NCBI GenBank assembly: GCA_028819215.1
Contig: JAPPMG010000096.1
Location: forward strand, 1-64,000
Source of the DNA: Bryobacterales bacterium
Lineage (GTDB): Bacteria; Acidobacteriota; Terriglobia; Bryobacterales; UBA6623
DNA length: 64,000 nucleotides
Direction: 5' to 3'
Positions within the stretch are counted from its first letter, which is position 1. Every line of letters begins with the position of its first letter. The position numbers were made by a program, and so were the translations under genes. The notes below the pieces were generated by a model. The model saw only the letters and a list, made by a program, of their open reading frames with translations, did not search any database and was not told the origin of the DNA. This document shows, in pieces, positions 1 to 9,487 of this stretch.

Positions 1-52
1 CGAGGGCGGGCGCACCATCGGCGCCGGCACCGTCGCCTCCATCGTCGAGTAG
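1..52 (+). CDS. tuf: Elongation factor Tu, 3' end only
   Basis: Only the last 16 codons are present, reading [16 protein letters not shown] and then TAG. This is the conserved end of domain 3 of EF-Tu, the GTPase that delivers aminoacyl-tRNA to the ribosome. Its position just before rpsJ fits the usual junction between the str and S10 operons. The rest of the gene lies to the left of the window. Confidence 0.93.
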   Translation, partial: EGGRTIGAGTVASIVE

Positions 53-95
53 GATCCGCGCCGCGGTCGAGAGGGCTGGAAGGACAGCGAAAGCG

Positions 96-413
<318 letters not shown>

Positions 414-456
414 GAGCGGCCCGACGAGCGAGCCTGACGCAGGAGAGGATGAAGCG

Positions 457-1086
457 ATGGCACCCGGGATCCTAGGAAAGAAGATCGGGATGACTCAGTT
501 CTTCGACGACGAAGGGCGCGTCGTGCCGGTCACGGTGCTCCAAGCCGGACCTTGCGTGGTCGTGCAGCGCAAGAACGTCGACCGCGACGGCTACGAGGCG
601 ATCCAGGTCGGCTTGGTCGACTTCATGCGGGAGAAGTTGGTCAAGAAGCCGCAGCGGGGGCATTTCGCCAAGGCCGACGTGGCGCCGATGCGCTTCCTGC
701 GGGAGTTCCGCCTCGAGGACGGGGCCGAGGGCTTCCAGCCCGGCGACCGCATCCTGGCGGAACACTTCAAGCCGAGCGAGAAGGTCAGCATCACCGGAAC
801 CAGCAAGGGCAAGGGCTTTCAGGGCGTGGTCAAGCGGCACGGCTTCCGCGGCGGACGCAAGACGCACGGCTCGATGTTCCATCGGGCGCCGGGATCCATC
901 GGCCAGAGCGCCTGGCCGTCGCGAGTCTTCAAAGGCGTGCGCCTGCCCGGCCGGATGGGCGGGAATCGCGTCACGGTCAGCGGCCTCGAGATTGTCGAGG
1001 TCCACCCTGACGACAACGTCATCCTGGTGCGGGGCGCCGTGCCGGGTCCGAACGGCGGATACGTGTCGATCCGGAGAGCGAGGTAG
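457..1086 (+). CDS. rplC: 50S ribosomal protein L3
   Basis: A 209-residue protein starting [14 protein letters not shown], the typical L3 N-terminus, and containing the [13 protein letters not shown] and MGGNRVTV segments that reach toward the peptidyl transferase centre. The ATG at 457 is preferred over upstream in-frame starts because AGGAGAG lies about 10 bases before it and the protein then aligns from residue 1. The gene lies in S10 operon order between rpsJ and rplD. Confidence 0.97.
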   Translation: MAPGILGKKIGMTQFFDDEGRVVPVTVLQAGPCVVVQRKNVDRDGYEAIQVGLVDFMREKLVKKPQRGHFAKADVAPMRFLREFRLEDGAEGFQPGDRILAEHFKPSEKVSITGTSKGKGFQGVVKRHGFRGGRKTHGSMFHRAPGSIGQSAWPSRVFKGVRLPGRMGGNRVTVSGLEIVEVHPDDNVILVRGAVPGPNGGYVSIRRAR

Positions 1087-1092
1087 ACGGCG

Positions 1093-1716
1093 ATGCCGAC
1101 GGTGGACATAGTCGATCTGAACAACGAGAAGGTGGACACGCTCGAACTGGCCGACGCCGTCTTCGCGGCGGAGGCCAACGAGGGCTTGGTGCACCAAGTG
1201 ATCGTCGCTTACCAGGCAAACCAGCGCGCCGGCACTCACAAGGTCAAGACGCGCGGCGAGGTGGCCGGATCGGGCCGCAAGCTGTGGCGCCAGAAGGGCA
1301 CCGGGCGCGCCCGCAGCGGCTCGCGCCGCTCGCCGATTTGGCGCGGAGGCGGCACCGTGCACGGGCCGCGCCCGCGCAGTTACCACCAGAAGGTGCCGCG
1401 CAAGATGCAGGTCGCGGCCCTGCGCTCGACGCTGTCGGAGCGCCTGCGGGAGAACTGCATCACCGTCGTCCGTGACTTCGAACTGCCGAGCCATCGGACC
1501 AAGGAGTTCCGGCTCGTCTTGGAGGCGCTCGGCCTCGGGGGCAACGTGCTTGTGGTGGAAAACCAGCCGAACCAGAACTTGGAACTGTCGAGCCGCAACC
1601 TGCCCGAGGTGAAGCTGCTGCCGAGCTCGCGGCTCAATCCCTACGTCGTGCTCAAGTACAGGCGCATCCTGATGTCGGCCAGCGCGGCCCGCGCGTGCAG
1701 CGAGGTCCTCGCATGA
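1093..1716 (+). CDS. rplD: 50S ribosomal protein L4
   Basis: A 207-residue L4/L1e family protein. It has the conserved central loop with [16 protein letters not shown], which in L4 lines the exit tunnel, and the following [13 protein letters not shown] motif. L4 can act as an autogenous regulator of the S10 operon in some bacteria; nothing here shows whether that applies. The stop codon overlaps the rplW start (ATGA), so translational coupling is likely. Confidence 0.97.
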   Translation: MPTVDIVDLNNEKVDTLELADAVFAAEANEGLVHQVIVAYQANQRAGTHKVKTRGEVAGSGRKLWRQKGTGRARSGSRRSPIWRGGGTVHGPRPRSYHQKVPRKMQVAALRSTLSERLRENCITVVRDFELPSHRTKEFRLVLEALGLGGNVLVVENQPNQNLELSSRNLPEVKLLPSSRLNPYVVLKYRRILMSASAARACSEVLA

Positions 1717-2000
1717 GCCCGTTCGAAGTCATCATCAGTCCGCACATCACGGAGAAGGCCGAGATGGCTCGCGTCCAGGGCGACACGCTCTGCTTCCGCG
1801 TCAATCCCAAGGCCACCAAGACGGACGTCAAGCACGCGGTGCGTTCGATCTTCAAGGTCGAGGTCGATTCCGTCCGCACCGCGAGATATATGGGCAAGAT
1901 GCGCCGGCAGGGGCGCTTCCAGGGGCGTCGCCCGGCTTGGAAGAAGGCCTACGTCAAGCTGAAGCCGGGCCAGAAGCCGGTGGAATACACGCAGGTGTAG
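1713..2000 (+). CDS. rplW: 50S ribosomal protein L23
   Basis: A 95-residue L23 protein ([13 protein letters not shown] at the N-terminus, [16 protein letters not shown] in the middle, [13 protein letters not shown] near the end). L23 lies at the tunnel exit and forms the docking site for trigger factor and SRP. The ATG at 1713 overlaps the rplD stop by four bases. An earlier in-frame start at 1695 would add six residues that do not align with the family, so it was not used. Confidence 0.96.
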   Translation: MSPFEVIISPHITEKAEMARVQGDTLCFRVNPKATKTDVKHAVRSIFKVEVDSVRTARYMGKMRRQGRFQGRRPAWKKAYVKLKPGQKPVEYTQV

Positions 2001-2013
2001 GGGGCCGGAATCG

Positions 2014-2850
2014 ATGCCGATCAAGACGTACAGGCCGAGAACGCCCACGCGGCGTTTCCAGACCACCACGACGCGGGAAGAGCTGACCCGCGACCGTCCG
2101 GAGAAGTCCCTGACCAAGGGCAAGGTCAAGCACGGCGGCCGCAACAACCGCGGCCGCATCTGCATCCGCTTCCGGGGTGGCGGCAACAAGCGCCGCTACC
2201 GCGAGATCGACTTCAAGCGGCAGAAGCACGGCATCCCGGCCAAGGTCGCCGAGGTCGAATACGATCCGAACCGGTCGGCGAACATTGCTCTGCTGCATTA
2301 CGTGGATGGCGAGAAGCGCTACATCCTGCAGCCGGTCGGGCTCAAGCCCGGCATGCAGGTCGAATCCGGCGAGAACGCCGACATCCTGGTCGGCAACGCG
2401 CTGCCGTTGCGGCGCATCCCGCCCGGGACGCTGGTGCACAACGTCGAGTTGAAGCCGGGCAAGGGCGGGCAGATGGCCCGTGCCGCCGGATCCGAGATTC
2501 GCCTGATCTCGCGCGAGTCAGGCTACGCTCTGCTGCGCCTGCCATCCGGAGAGGTGCGCCGCGTGCTCGAGGACTGCATGGCGACGATCGGCCGCGTCGG
2601 CAACGTCGATCACGGCAATGTCTCTCTGGGCAAGGCGGGTCGCAAGCGCTGGCTGGGCAGGCGTCCGCACAACCGCGGCGTGACGATGAACCCGGTTGAC
2701 CACCCGCACGGCGGCGGCGAGGGGCGCACCTCCGGAGGGCGCCACCCGGTCACGCCGTGGGGCAAGCCGACGCGCGGCTACAAGACGCGCAGCAATCCGC
2801 GAACCGACCGCTACATCGTCTCCCGGCGCGGGAGCAAGAAGAAGGGCTAG
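2014..2850 (+). CDS. rplB: 50S ribosomal protein L2
   Basis: A 278-residue L2 protein of normal length. The diagnostic C-terminal motif [13 protein letters not shown] is intact, including the histidine implicated in peptidyl transferase centre assembly. The basic N-terminal region ([17 protein letters not shown]) is also canonical. L2 is one of the primary 23S rRNA binders and helps join the subunits. The gene is in standard order between rplW and rpsS. Confidence 0.98.
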   Translation: MPIKTYRPRTPTRRFQTTTTREELTRDRPEKSLTKGKVKHGGRNNRGRICIRFRGGGNKRRYREIDFKRQKHGIPAKVAEVEYDPNRSANIALLHYVDGEKRYILQPVGLKPGMQVESGENADILVGNALPLRRIPPGTLVHNVELKPGKGGQMARAAGSEIRLISRESGYALLRLPSGEVRRVLEDCMATIGRVGNVDHGNVSLGKAGRKRWLGRRPHNRGVTMNPVDHPHGGGEGRTSGGRHPVTPWGKPTRGYKTRSNPRTDRYIVSRRGSKKKG

Positions 2851-2861
2851 GGAGCATCCAG

Positions 2862-3143
2862 ATGGGTCGTTCATTGAAAAAGGGGCCGTTCTACGACGAG
2901 CACCTCCACAAGAAGGTCGAAGCCCTGAACAACTCTGGCGAGAAGCGCGTCATCAAGACTTGGTCGCGCCGCTCCACGGTGCTGCCGGAGTGGGTCAGTC
3001 ACACCATCGCCGTGCACAACGGGCGCAAGTTCATTCCGGTGTTCATCACCGAGAACATGGTTGGGCACAAGCTGGGCGAGTTCGCCATGACGCGGACGTT
3101 CCGCGGGCATGCGGGAAGCGCGAAGTCTGGGCGCGGAGGGTAG
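2862..3143 (+). CDS. rpsS: 30S ribosomal protein S19
   Basis: A 93-residue S19 protein starting [10 protein letters not shown], with the conserved K-T-W-S-R-R-S-T and [24 protein letters not shown]-type blocks. S19 is in the head of the 30S subunit near the A site. The ATG at 2862 is chosen because it gives the exact family N-terminus and follows rplB by 11 bases; in-frame starts further upstream lie inside rplB. Confidence 0.97.
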   Translation: MGRSLKKGPFYDEHLHKKVEALNNSGEKRVIKTWSRRSTVLPEWVSHTIAVHNGRKFIPVFITENMVGHKLGEFAMTRTFRGHAGSAKSGRGG

Positions 3144-3147
3144 CCGG

Positions 3148-3510
3148 ATGGATGCTGTCGCGAAATGGAACTACGTCCGGATCTCGCCTCAGAAGGCGCG
3201 ATTGGTGGCCGATCTCGTGCGCGGTCTGGATGCCGAGGAGGCGGCGGACGTGCTGCACCGCACCAACAAGCGCGCGGCCGGGCAGATTCTCAAGGTGCTG
3301 CAGTCGGCCGTGGCCAACGCCGAGGACCTGGGCGGCGAGGTCGAGGACCTGCGGATCAAGTCGATCGTTGTCAACGAGGGTCCGCGCATGAAGCGCATGC
3401 GGGCCGCGGCCCGCGGCCGCCCCGCCCCGTACGTGCACCGGCTGGCGCACATCGTGGTGACGGTCACCGATGACGGCGCCGGAGAGCAAGAGGAGTCCGA
3501 GGCAGCCTAG
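3148..3510 (+). CDS. rplV: 50S ribosomal protein L22
   Basis: A 120-residue L22 protein. It has the family pattern V-R-I-S-P-Q-K-A-R-L-V-A-D-L-V-R-G near the start and the beta-hairpin tip region K-R-M-R-A-A-A-R-G-R that projects into the exit tunnel, the site where macrolide resistance changes occur. The ATG at 3148 follows GCGGAGGG, and the next residues begin the conserved fold. The last ten residues are acidic. Confidence 0.95.
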   Translation: MDAVAKWNYVRISPQKARLVADLVRGLDAEEAADVLHRTNKRAAGQILKVLQSAVANAEDLGGEVEDLRIKSIVVNEGPRMKRMRAAARGRPAPYVHRLAHIVVTVTDDGAGEQEESEAA

Positions 3511-3540
3511 GCTGCGGGAGATTGCCGCGAAGGAGACGTG

Positions 3541-4419
3541 ATGGGCCAGAAAGTTCACCCCTACGGATTCCGCCTGGGCTACACCAAGGTCTGGCGGTCG
3601 CGCTGGTACGCCCAGAAGGGCTATGCCGACTTGGTCAACGAGGACATCGAGCTCAAGGCCATGCTGCGCAAGCGCCTCAAGGCGGCCGGCATCAGCTCGA
3701 TCGAGCTCGATCGCCCGGGCAATCGACTGCGCATCGCCATCCGCGCCGCGCGCCCGGGCATCATCATCGGGAAGAAGGGCTCCGAGATCGAGAAGCTCAA
3801 GGCCGAGCTGCAGCAGCAGACCAAGCGGGACATCTACATCGACATACAGGAGGTCCACCGGCCCGAGCTTGACGCGCAGCTGGTGGCCGAGTCCGTGGCC
3901 GTGCAGATCGAGAAGCGCGTCAGCTTCCGGCGCGCCATGCGCAAGTCGGTCGAATTTGCCCAGCGCTTCGGCTGCAAGGGCATCAAGATCTGGGTGGCGG
4001 GCAGGCTGAACGGCAAGATGATCGCCCGCAGCGAGTGGCACTTGCACGGGCGGCTGCCGCTGCAGACGCTTCGCGCCGACATCGACTACGGCTTCAGCGA
4101 GGCCAATACCACCTACGGCGTGCTGGGCGTGAAGTGTTGGATCTACAAGGGCGAGATCATCGACCCGCGCGGGGCGGCGATCCGCAAGACCGGCCGCGAG
4201 GATCCGGAGCCGGCCCGTCGGCGCGAGGCGCGCAGCCAGGCCGAGCAGGAGCGCGAGCGGCTGCGCCGCCCGACGGTCGCGGCTGCGGAGGACGCCCCCG
4301 AGACCGCCGCTCCGGTCGAGGCGCCTCCGGAAGCGCCGGTTTCTCCGCCTGCGGAGTCTGCCTTCCAGCCGCCGATGGCGGACACTGCCGGCGCCGACGC
4401 CGGCGAAAAGGAGGAATAG
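3541..4419 (+). CDS. rpsC: 30S ribosomal protein S3 with long C-terminal tail
   Basis: A 292-residue S3. Residues 1-210 are standard: [14 protein letters not shown] start, KH domain with the [10 protein letters not shown] loop, and the [15 protein letters not shown] end. The remaining roughly 80 residues are a low-complexity tail, first basic ([19 protein letters not shown]), then rich in Ala, Pro and Glu. S3 normally ends near 210-235 residues. The tail is probably disordered and of unknown role. The ATG at 3541 follows AGGAG; a GTG one codon upstream is possible. Confidence 0.97.
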   Translation: MGQKVHPYGFRLGYTKVWRSRWYAQKGYADLVNEDIELKAMLRKRLKAAGISSIELDRPGNRLRIAIRAARPGIIIGKKGSEIEKLKAELQQQTKRDIYIDIQEVHRPELDAQLVAESVAVQIEKRVSFRRAMRKSVEFAQRFGCKGIKIWVAGRLNGKMIARSEWHLHGRLPLQTLRADIDYGFSEANTTYGVLGVKCWIYKGEIIDPRGAAIRKTGREDPEPARRREARSQAEQERERLRRPTVAAAEDAPETAAPVEAPPEAPVSPPAESAFQPPMADTAGADAGEKEE

Positions 4420-4423
4420 CGCC

Positions 4424-4846
4424 GTGTTGATGCCCAAGAAGACGCGCTATCGCAAGATGCACCGCGGCAACCGCCGGGGCAAGGCGTGGCGCGGTTCCGG
4501 CCTGGACTTTGGCGACTACGGGCTCAAGGCGCTTGAGGCGGCTTGGATCACCGATCGCCAGATTGAGGCCGCCCGCATCGCTATCAGCCGCCGCGTCAAG
4601 CGCGGCGGCAAGCTGTGGATTCGGATTTTCCCCGACAAGTCGATCACCAAGAAGCCAGCCGAGACCCGCATGGGCAAGGGCAAGGGGGCTCCCGAGCAGT
4701 GGGTTGCGGTGGTCAAGCCCGGGCGCATGATGTTCGAGATCGAGGGCGTCGAGGAAAGCGTGGCGCGCCGCGCCATGCAGCTGGCCGCGCAAAAGCTGCC
4801 CATCCCGGTCAAGTTCGTCAGCCGATTCAGCGGAGAGTTGCTATGA
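4424..4846 (+). CDS. rplP: 50S ribosomal protein L16
   Basis: A 140-residue L16 protein. It reads [15 protein letters not shown] from a GTG start, matching the usual MLxPKxxKxRK N-terminus, and keeps the R-I-F-P-D-K-S and [18 protein letters not shown]-type blocks that contact the A-site tRNA elbow. Four bases separate it from the rpsC stop. Its own stop overlaps the rpmC start (ATGA). Confidence 0.96.
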   Translation: MLMPKKTRYRKMHRGNRRGKAWRGSGLDFGDYGLKALEAAWITDRQIEAARIAISRRVKRGGKLWIRIFPDKSITKKPAETRMGKGKGAPEQWVAVVKPGRMMFEIEGVEESVARRAMQLAAQKLPIPVKFVSRFSGELL

Positions 4847-5061
4847 AGGCCAGCGAGTATCGCGATCTGACTCTTGCCGAGCTCCAGCAAAAGGAGTCCG
4901 AGGCGCGGGAGCAGCTGTTCAGGCTGCGCTTCCAAATCTCGATGGGCCAGGCCGAGGGCGTGCGCAAGTACCGCGCCACCCGCAAGGACCTCGCTCGCAT
5001 CCTTACCGTGGCGGGCGAGAAGCGGCGGGCCGCAGCGGCAGCGGAGGGCACCGATGCCTGA
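4843..5061 (+). CDS. rpmC: 50S ribosomal protein L29
   Basis: A 72-residue L29 ([17 protein letters not shown] start, then [10 protein letters not shown] and [12 protein letters not shown]). It forms an antiparallel helical hairpin near the tunnel exit. It overlaps rplP by four bases and the following rpsQ by eight bases, so the three are translationally linked. The last ten residues are Ala-rich. Confidence 0.94.
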   Translation: MKASEYRDLTLAELQQKESEAREQLFRLRFQISMGQAEGVRKYRATRKDLARILTVAGEKRRAAAAAEGTDA

Positions 5062-5359
5062 GCAGGGTCACAAGAACCGCAAGGTCGGCGTGGTGGTCTC
5101 GACCAAGGCCGCCAAGACCATCGTCGTGGAGGTCAGCCGGCGCGTGCAGCACCCGCTGTACCGCCGCTACATCACGCGCAAGAAGAAGTTCATGGCGCAT
5201 GACGAGCACGAGACGGCCAAGACGGGCGACCGGGTCTGCATTGTCGAGTGCCGCCCGCTGTCGAAGCGCAAGCACTGGCGGCTCGAGGAAGTCGTGCTGA
5301 AGGCGCCCCAGGTTGACATCAAGGTCCGCCGCCCGCGGCGGGAGGCGGCAGGCCGCTAG
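5054..5359 (+). CDS. rpsQ: 30S ribosomal protein S17
   Basis: A 101-residue S17 with the OB-fold signature: [16 protein letters not shown], then H-P-L-Y-R-R-Y and the [11 protein letters not shown] block. S17 binds 16S rRNA early in assembly of the small-subunit body. The ATG at 5054 lies inside the end of rpmC; the family N-terminus aligns from there. A short basic tail extends past the usual end. Confidence 0.95.
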   Translation: MPEQGHKNRKVGVVVSTKAAKTIVVEVSRRVQHPLYRRYITRKKKFMAHDEHETAKTGDRVCIVECRPLSKRKHWRLEEVVLKAPQVDIKVRRPRREAAGR

Positions 5360-5385
5360 GCCGGGGCCGACAGGAGGCAGACAGC

Positions 5386-5754
5386 ATGATCGGAATGCAG
5401 ACTAGGCTGACGGTGGCCGACAATTCGGGCGCCCGGCGCCTGATGTGCATCCTGCCCCGCGGCGGGTCGACAGGCCGCAAGGCCGGGCTGGGTGATGTTG
5501 TCATGGCGTCGGTGAAGGAGGCCGTGCCGGACTCGAACGTCAAGAAGGGCTCGGTCGTGCGTGCGGTCGTGGTGCGCATGCGCAAGGAGACGCGCCGCAA
5601 GGACGGCACGTACATCCGCTTTGACGAGAACGCAGCGGTGCTGGTCAACGAGTTGGGCGAGCCGGTGGGCACGCGCGTGTTCGGGCCGGTGGCGCGCGAG
5701 TTGCGCGACAAGCGCTTCATGAAGATCGTCTCGCTCGCGCCGGAGGTGCTCTGA
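5386..5754 (+). CDS. rplN: 50S ribosomal protein L14
   Basis: A 122-residue L14 of exactly typical length, starting [17 protein letters not shown] and ending [12 protein letters not shown]. It forms part of the intersubunit bridge region on the 50S side. A GGAGG lies upstream of the ATG. The stop overlaps the rplX start as TGATG. Confidence 0.97.
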   Translation: MIGMQTRLTVADNSGARRLMCILPRGGSTGRKAGLGDVVMASVKEAVPDSNVKKGSVVRAVVVRMRKETRRKDGTYIRFDENAAVLVNELGEPVGTRVFGPVARELRDKRFMKIVSLAPEVL

Positions 5755-6023
5755 TGCCGAAGATGCGCCGGCACCGCAAGCCCTTGGTCATGCACAAGAC
5801 CAAGGTCAAGAAGAACGACACTGTCGAGGTGCTGACGGGCCGCAGCAAGGGCCTGCAAGGTCGAGTTCTGCAAGTGGACCGCAAGCGGGGCCGGTTGCTG
5901 GTGGAAGGCGCCAACATGGTCAAGAAGCACGTCCGCCCCAATCCGCAGAAGCAGGTCAAGGGCGGCATTGCGGAGCGCGAATCGATGATGGATCTGTCGA
6001 ACGTAAAGGTGGTGAGCGAGTGA
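5754..6023 (+). CDS. rplX: 50S ribosomal protein L24
   Basis: An 89-residue L24 with the KOW motif: [20 protein letters not shown], followed by the [12 protein letters not shown] segment. L24 is an assembly initiator for the large subunit. It is slightly shorter than most L24 proteins (about 100 residues) because the C-terminal zinc-like extension is absent. It overlaps rplN and rplE by TGATG junctions. Confidence 0.94.
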   Translation: MPKMRRHRKPLVMHKTKVKKNDTVEVLTGRSKGLQGRVLQVDRKRGRLLVEGANMVKKHVRPNPQKQVKGGIAERESMMDLSNVKVVSE

Positions 6024-6646
6024 TGGCCGGGCCGCGACTGAAAGAGAAGTACTCCGAGTCGGTGGCGCCGGCGCTCCGCGAGGAGTTCGGCTACAGCTCC
6101 CCGATGGCGATTCCCAGGCTGGTCGCCATCAAGCTCAACATCGGCATTGGCAAGATCATCCTGCAGAAGCAGGACGGAGGCCAGAAGAAGAAGGCTGCCA
6201 AGGGCGCGGCGGATGCCCAGGCCGGCCGGCGCGTGCCGGTCAACCAGCGCGTGGTGGACAGCACGGTGAAGGAACTGGCGGCGATCTCGGGCCAGAAGCC
6301 CGTCGTGACGTTGGCCAAGCGCCCGATCGCGGGGTTCAACCTGCGCGCAGGGGTGCCGGTGGGTTGCACCGTGACCTTGCGCGGGTCGCGCATGTGGGAA
6401 TTCCTGGACCGCTTGATCGCGGTCTCGCTGCCGCGCGTGCGCGACTTCCAAGGCGTCTCGCCGAAGCTTGACGGGCGCGGCAACTACACCCTGGGTATCC
6501 AGGAGCACACGATCTTCCCGGAGATCGACTACACCAAGGTCGAAGTGATGAAGGGCATGAACGTAACCATGATTACGACTGCTCGCACCGACCGCGAGGG
6601 CTACATGCTGCTCAGGCTGCTGGGCATGCCGTTCCGCGCCGCGTAG
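6023..6646 (+). CDS. rplE: 50S ribosomal protein L5 with a lysine/alanine-rich insertion
   Basis: A 207-residue L5; the family is normally near 180. The N-terminus ([19 protein letters not shown]), the [12 protein letters not shown] block and the [11 protein letters not shown] and PEIDYTKVE motifs are intact. About 25 extra residues (roughly 46-72, rich in Gln, Lys, Ala and Gly) sit between the N-I-G-I-G strand and the helix leading to E-L-A-A-I-S-G-Q. L5 binds 5S rRNA and the P-site tRNA. The ATG at 6023 overlaps the rplX stop. Confidence 0.95.
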   Translation: MAGPRLKEKYSESVAPALREEFGYSSPMAIPRLVAIKLNIGIGKIILQKQDGGQKKKAAKGAADAQAGRRVPVNQRVVDSTVKELAAISGQKPVVTLAKRPIAGFNLRAGVPVGCTVTLRGSRMWEFLDRLIAVSLPRVRDFQGVSPKLDGRGNYTLGIQEHTIFPEIDYTKVEVMKGMNVTMITTARTDREGYMLLRLLGMPFRAA

Positions 6647-6672
6647 GCGCGGCGAGGACCGCGAGGAGGATC

Positions 6673-6858
6673 ATGGCGACGAAGGCCAAGAAGGCGCGCG
6701 AGCGCAAGAAGCTGCCCTTTAAGGTGCGCTACCGGAACCGCTGCCGGCGCTGCGGGCGCCCGCGCGGCTACATGCGCAAGTTCGAGCTGTGCCGCATCTG
6801 TTTCCGCAACCTGGCGCTGAGCGGCGAACTGCCGGGCGTGGTCAAGAGCAGCTGGTAG
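6673..6858 (+). CDS. rpsZ: 30S ribosomal protein S14, zinc-binding type Z
   Basis: A 61-residue short-form S14. It has two CxxC pairs (C-R-R-C and C-R-I-C) around the G-R-P-R-G-Y core, which is the zinc-binding C+ form, and ends P-G-V-V-K-S-S-W as the family does. It lies in the normal spc operon slot between rplE and rpsH. GAGGAGG precedes the ATG. Confidence 0.96.
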   Translation: MATKAKKARERKKLPFKVRYRNRCRRCGRPRGYMRKFELCRICFRNLALSGELPGVVKSSW

Positions 6859-6866
6859 GAGGCGAG

Positions 6867-7262
6867 ATGCACAGCGATCCAATCGCCGACATGCTGACGC
6901 GCATCCGCAACGGCATGACGGCCAGGCACCACAAGGTGGAGATCCCGGGCTCGAAGGTCAAGATCGAGCTGGCCCGGATTCTGAAGGAAGAGGGCTATGT
7001 CTCCAACTACCGCGTGGCCACGGACAACAACAAGAAGACCCTGAAGGTCTATCTCAAGTACCGCCCGGACAATCGGCCGGTGATCACGCGGCTGACACGC
7101 GTGTCCAAGCCCAGCCGCCGGGTGTACGTCGATGCCCAGCATATCCCGCGGGTGATCGGCGGCATGGGCGTCAGCGTGCTGACGACGTCCAAGGGCGTGA
7201 TGACGGGCAGGCAGGCCAAGGGCCTGGGTATTGGCGGAGAGGTGCTGTGCACGGTCTACTGA
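6867..7262 (+). CDS. rpsH: 30S ribosomal protein S8
   Basis: A 131-residue S8 protein starting MHSDPIADMLTRIRNG, with the C-terminal G-I-S-V-L-T-T-S-K-G-V-type motif (here G-V-S-V-L-T-T-S-K-G-V-M-T) and G-G-E-V-L-C-T-V-Y end. S8 nucleates the central domain of 16S rRNA and in some bacteria represses the spc operon. AGGAGG precedes the ATG at 6867, eight bases after the rpsZ stop. Confidence 0.97.
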   Translation: MHSDPIADMLTRIRNGMTARHHKVEIPGSKVKIELARILKEEGYVSNYRVATDNNKKTLKVYLKYRPDNRPVITRLTRVSKPSRRVYVDAQHIPRVIGGMGVSVLTTSKGVMTGRQAKGLGIGGEVLCTVY

Positions 7263-7290
7263 GGACCGTGGCTGGTGCGGGAGAGAGACG

Positions 7291-7824
7291 ATGTCGAGAA
7301 TTGGGAAGCTGCCGATCGAGGTGCCGGACGGCGTCAAGATCGGTATCGAGCCGGGTCGCCTCAGTGTGACGGGCCCCAAGGGCGAGCTCAGCGTTCCGGT
7401 TCCTGACGGGGTGGCCGCCGAGCTCGAGGAGCGCACCCTGCGCATTACCTGCGCGGATGCTTCGAGCGCGGCCATGCAGGGGCTGACCCGTGCGCTGGCG
7501 AACAATTCCGTCAAGGGCGTGACAGAAGGATTCAAGAAGCGCTTGGAGATTGTCGGCGTTGGCTACCGCGCCCAGAAGGTGGGGCGGGTGCTGAGCTTGC
7601 AGCTGGGCTACTCGCACCCCATCGAGGTGCTGCTGCCCGATGGCGTGGAGGCCAATATCGAGGGCAACACGAAGATCGAGCTGTCCGGGATCGACAAACA
7701 GGTCGTGGGCCAGGTGGCGGCCTCGATCCGTTCGCTGCGCAAGCCGGACCCGTACAAGCAGAAGGGCGTGCGGTACGAGGGCGAGCGCCTGCGCAGCAAG
7801 GAAGGCAAGAGCGGCGCCGCCTAG
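7291..7824 (+). CDS. rplF: 50S ribosomal protein L6
   Basis: A 177-residue L6 with its two related domains. It begins MSRIGKLPIEVPDGV; the second domain carries V-G-V-G-Y-R-A-Q-K and the end has R-K-P-D-P-Y-K-Q-K-G-V-R-Y. L6 lies near the sarcin-ricin loop and the factor-binding site. The ATG at 7291 follows a GAGAGAG stretch. Confidence 0.97.
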   Translation: MSRIGKLPIEVPDGVKIGIEPGRLSVTGPKGELSVPVPDGVAAELEERTLRITCADASSAAMQGLTRALANNSVKGVTEGFKKRLEIVGVGYRAQKVGRVLSLQLGYSHPIEVLLPDGVEANIEGNTKIELSGIDKQVVGQVAASIRSLRKPDPYKQKGVRYEGERLRSKEGKSGAA

Positions 7825-7851
7825 GCGCCGGATTGACGGAGCGAAACAAAG

Positions 7852-8289
7852 ATGGTTTCCCTGGTTGACCGGAATGCTCGGCGGCGGCGGGTGCATGCCC
7901 GCATCCGCAAGCGGTTGCGCGGTACCGCCGCGCGCCCGCGGCTGGCCGTGTTCCGCTCGCTGCGGCACACATACGCGCAGGTCATCGACGACGACGCCCA
8001 GCACACGCTGGCGGCCGCGTCTACGGTGGGCGCCGATTTCAGCGACTATGGCGGAAACGTGGCGGCCGCCACCAAGGTCGGCGAGATGATCGCCGAACGC
8101 GTGCGCGAGGCCGGTATCGAGCAAGTGGTGTTCGACCGAGGCGGGCACAACTTCAAGGGTCGCGTCCGGGCTGTGGCCGAAGCGGTGCAGCGGGCGGGCC
8201 TGCTGCCGCCGACGCGCGAGCGCCGGGCGCGCGAGGAGCCGGCGGCTGGGCAGGGCGGCCAGTCCGGCAAGGGTCGCAAGGCCAAGTAG
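7852..8289 (+). CDS. rplR: 50S ribosomal protein L18 with basic tail
   Basis: A 145-residue L18; the family is usually near 115-120. The core is standard: [24 protein letters not shown], and the [12 protein letters not shown] block that binds 5S rRNA. About 30 extra C-terminal residues are rich in Arg, Gln, Gly and Lys. The normal fold ends near the A-E-A-V-Q-R-A-G-L segment. It lies between rplF and rpsE as expected. Confidence 0.95.
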   Translation: MVSLVDRNARRRRVHARIRKRLRGTAARPRLAVFRSLRHTYAQVIDDDAQHTLAAASTVGADFSDYGGNVAAATKVGEMIAERVREAGIEQVVFDRGGHNFKGRVRAVAEAVQRAGLLPPTRERRAREEPAAGQGGQSGKGRKAK

Positions 8290-8315
8290 GCCGGACCGGT
8301 AGAGGGCAGGGATCG

Positions 8316-8834
8316 ATGGAAGCGAAACAGAACATTGAGCAGGCCGAGCTTCAGCTCACCGACGAGGTGGTGGAGATCAATCGCGTCACCAAGGTCGTCA
8401 AGGGCGGCAAGAACCTGAGCTTTTCCGCGCTGGTTGTGGTGGGCGACCCCGAGAAGCATGTCGTGGGCTTTGCCAAGGGCAAGGCCAAGGAGGTGCCTTC
8501 GGCGATCCGCAAGGCGATCGAGAAGGCGAAAAAGAATCTGATCCAGGTGAACGTGCTCGGCCCCACGATCCCGCACGAGGTGCTGGGAGTGTATGGAGCG
8601 GGCCGGGTCCTGCTCAAGCCGGCCCGCGAGGGCAAGGGCAAGATCGCGGGCGGTGCGGTGCGCAAGGTGGTCGAGGCCGCGGGCATCCAGAACGTGCTGA
8701 CGAAGTGCATCGGCTCGCGCAACCCGCACAACGTGATCAAGGCGACGTTCGACGCCTTGCAGCAGCTGCGCCACCACGAAGAGATCGCGCGGCTGCGCGG
8801 CAAGAGCGTGGGCGAGATCCGGGGCGGTGTGTGA
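8316..8834 (+). CDS. rpsE: 30S ribosomal protein S5
   Basis: A 172-residue S5 with the double-stranded RNA-binding fold: [22 protein letters not shown] followed by [10 protein letters not shown]. It ends in a normal S5 C-terminal domain. S5 contributes to decoding accuracy and mRNA unwinding. The stop overlaps the rpmD start as TGATG. Confidence 0.97.
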   Translation: MEAKQNIEQAELQLTDEVVEINRVTKVVKGGKNLSFSALVVVGDPEKHVVGFAKGKAKEVPSAIRKAIEKAKKNLIQVNVLGPTIPHEVLGVYGAGRVLLKPAREGKGKIAGGAVRKVVEAAGIQNVLTKCIGSRNPHNVIKATFDALQQLRHHEEIARLRGKSVGEIRGGV

Positions 8835-9013
8835 TGCCTGACATGGTCAAGATCCGGCTCAAGCGGAGCACGATCGGCGTTCCGGCCAAGCTCAAGCGGG
8901 TGGTTCAGGGACTCGGGCTGCGCAAGATCGGCCAGGTCGTGGAGCACCCCGAGGGCCCGGCCACGCGTGGCATGGTCGCGAAGGTTCCGCACTTGGTGGA
9001 AGTGATCGACTAG
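8834..9013 (+). CDS. rpmD: 50S ribosomal protein L30
   Basis: A 59-residue L30 (V-K-I-R-L-K-R-S-T-I-G, L-G-L-R-K-I-G-Q-V-V and the V-P-H-L-V-E-V end). It starts inside the rpsE stop. A second ATG three codons downstream (8843) would give a start closer to many homologues, so the exact first residue is uncertain. It lies between rpsE and rplO as in most bacteria. Confidence 0.94.
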   Translation: MPDMVKIRLKRSTIGVPAKLKRVVQGLGLRKIGQVVEHPEGPATRGMVAKVPHLVEVID

Positions 9014-9025
9014 GCGGTTGTGGCG

Positions 9026-9487
9026 ATGAAACTGAGCGAACTACATCCAGCCCCGGGATCGCGCCGGCCGCGCAAGCGCCGCGGCCGCGGCCCGGGATCG
9101 GGCTTGGGAGTGACGGCGGGGCGCGGCCAGAAGGGCCAGCGCTCCCGTTCCGGCTACAGCGGCAAGCGCGGCTTTGAGGGCGGCCAGATGCCGCTCGTGC
9201 GGCGCGTGCCCAAGCGCGGCTTCAGGAATCCGAACCGCAAGGAATACGCCGTGCTGAACGTGCAGCGATTCGAGGAATTGGCCGGGGACGAGTTCACCCC
9301 CGACAGCCTGCTCGCTGCCGGTACGGTCAGCCGGCTGCGCGATGGCCTCAAGATCTTGGGCAACGGGGACATCAGCCGGCCGATCACGGTGACGGCGCAC
9401 AAGTTCTCGGCGGTGGCCCGGGAGAAGATCGAGAAGGCGGGCGGCACGGCCCGGCTGGTCGCAGCGGGGGCGCAAGCGAAATCATGA
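9026..9487 (+). CDS. rplO: 50S ribosomal protein L15
   Basis: A 153-residue L15 beginning [12 protein letters not shown] and containing the glycine/arginine-rich loop ([19 protein letters not shown]) typical of the family. L15 is a late large-subunit assembly protein. A GTG two codons upstream (9020) is a possible alternative start. The stop overlaps the secY start by four bases. Confidence 0.95.
   Translation: MKLSELHPAPGSRRPRKRRGRGPGSGLGVTAGRGQKGQRSRSGYSGKRGFEGGQMPLVRRVPKRGFRNPNRKEYAVLNVQRFEELAGDEFTPDSLLAAGTVSRLRDGLKILGNGDISRPITVTAHKFSAVAREKIEKAGGTARLVAAGAQAKS

Noticed and set aside
472-1494. A 340-codon open frame on the minus strand across rplC/rplD
   Set aside because: It is the antisense shadow of the L3 and L4 genes; GC-rich codon bias opens the reverse frame. 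It has no family features.
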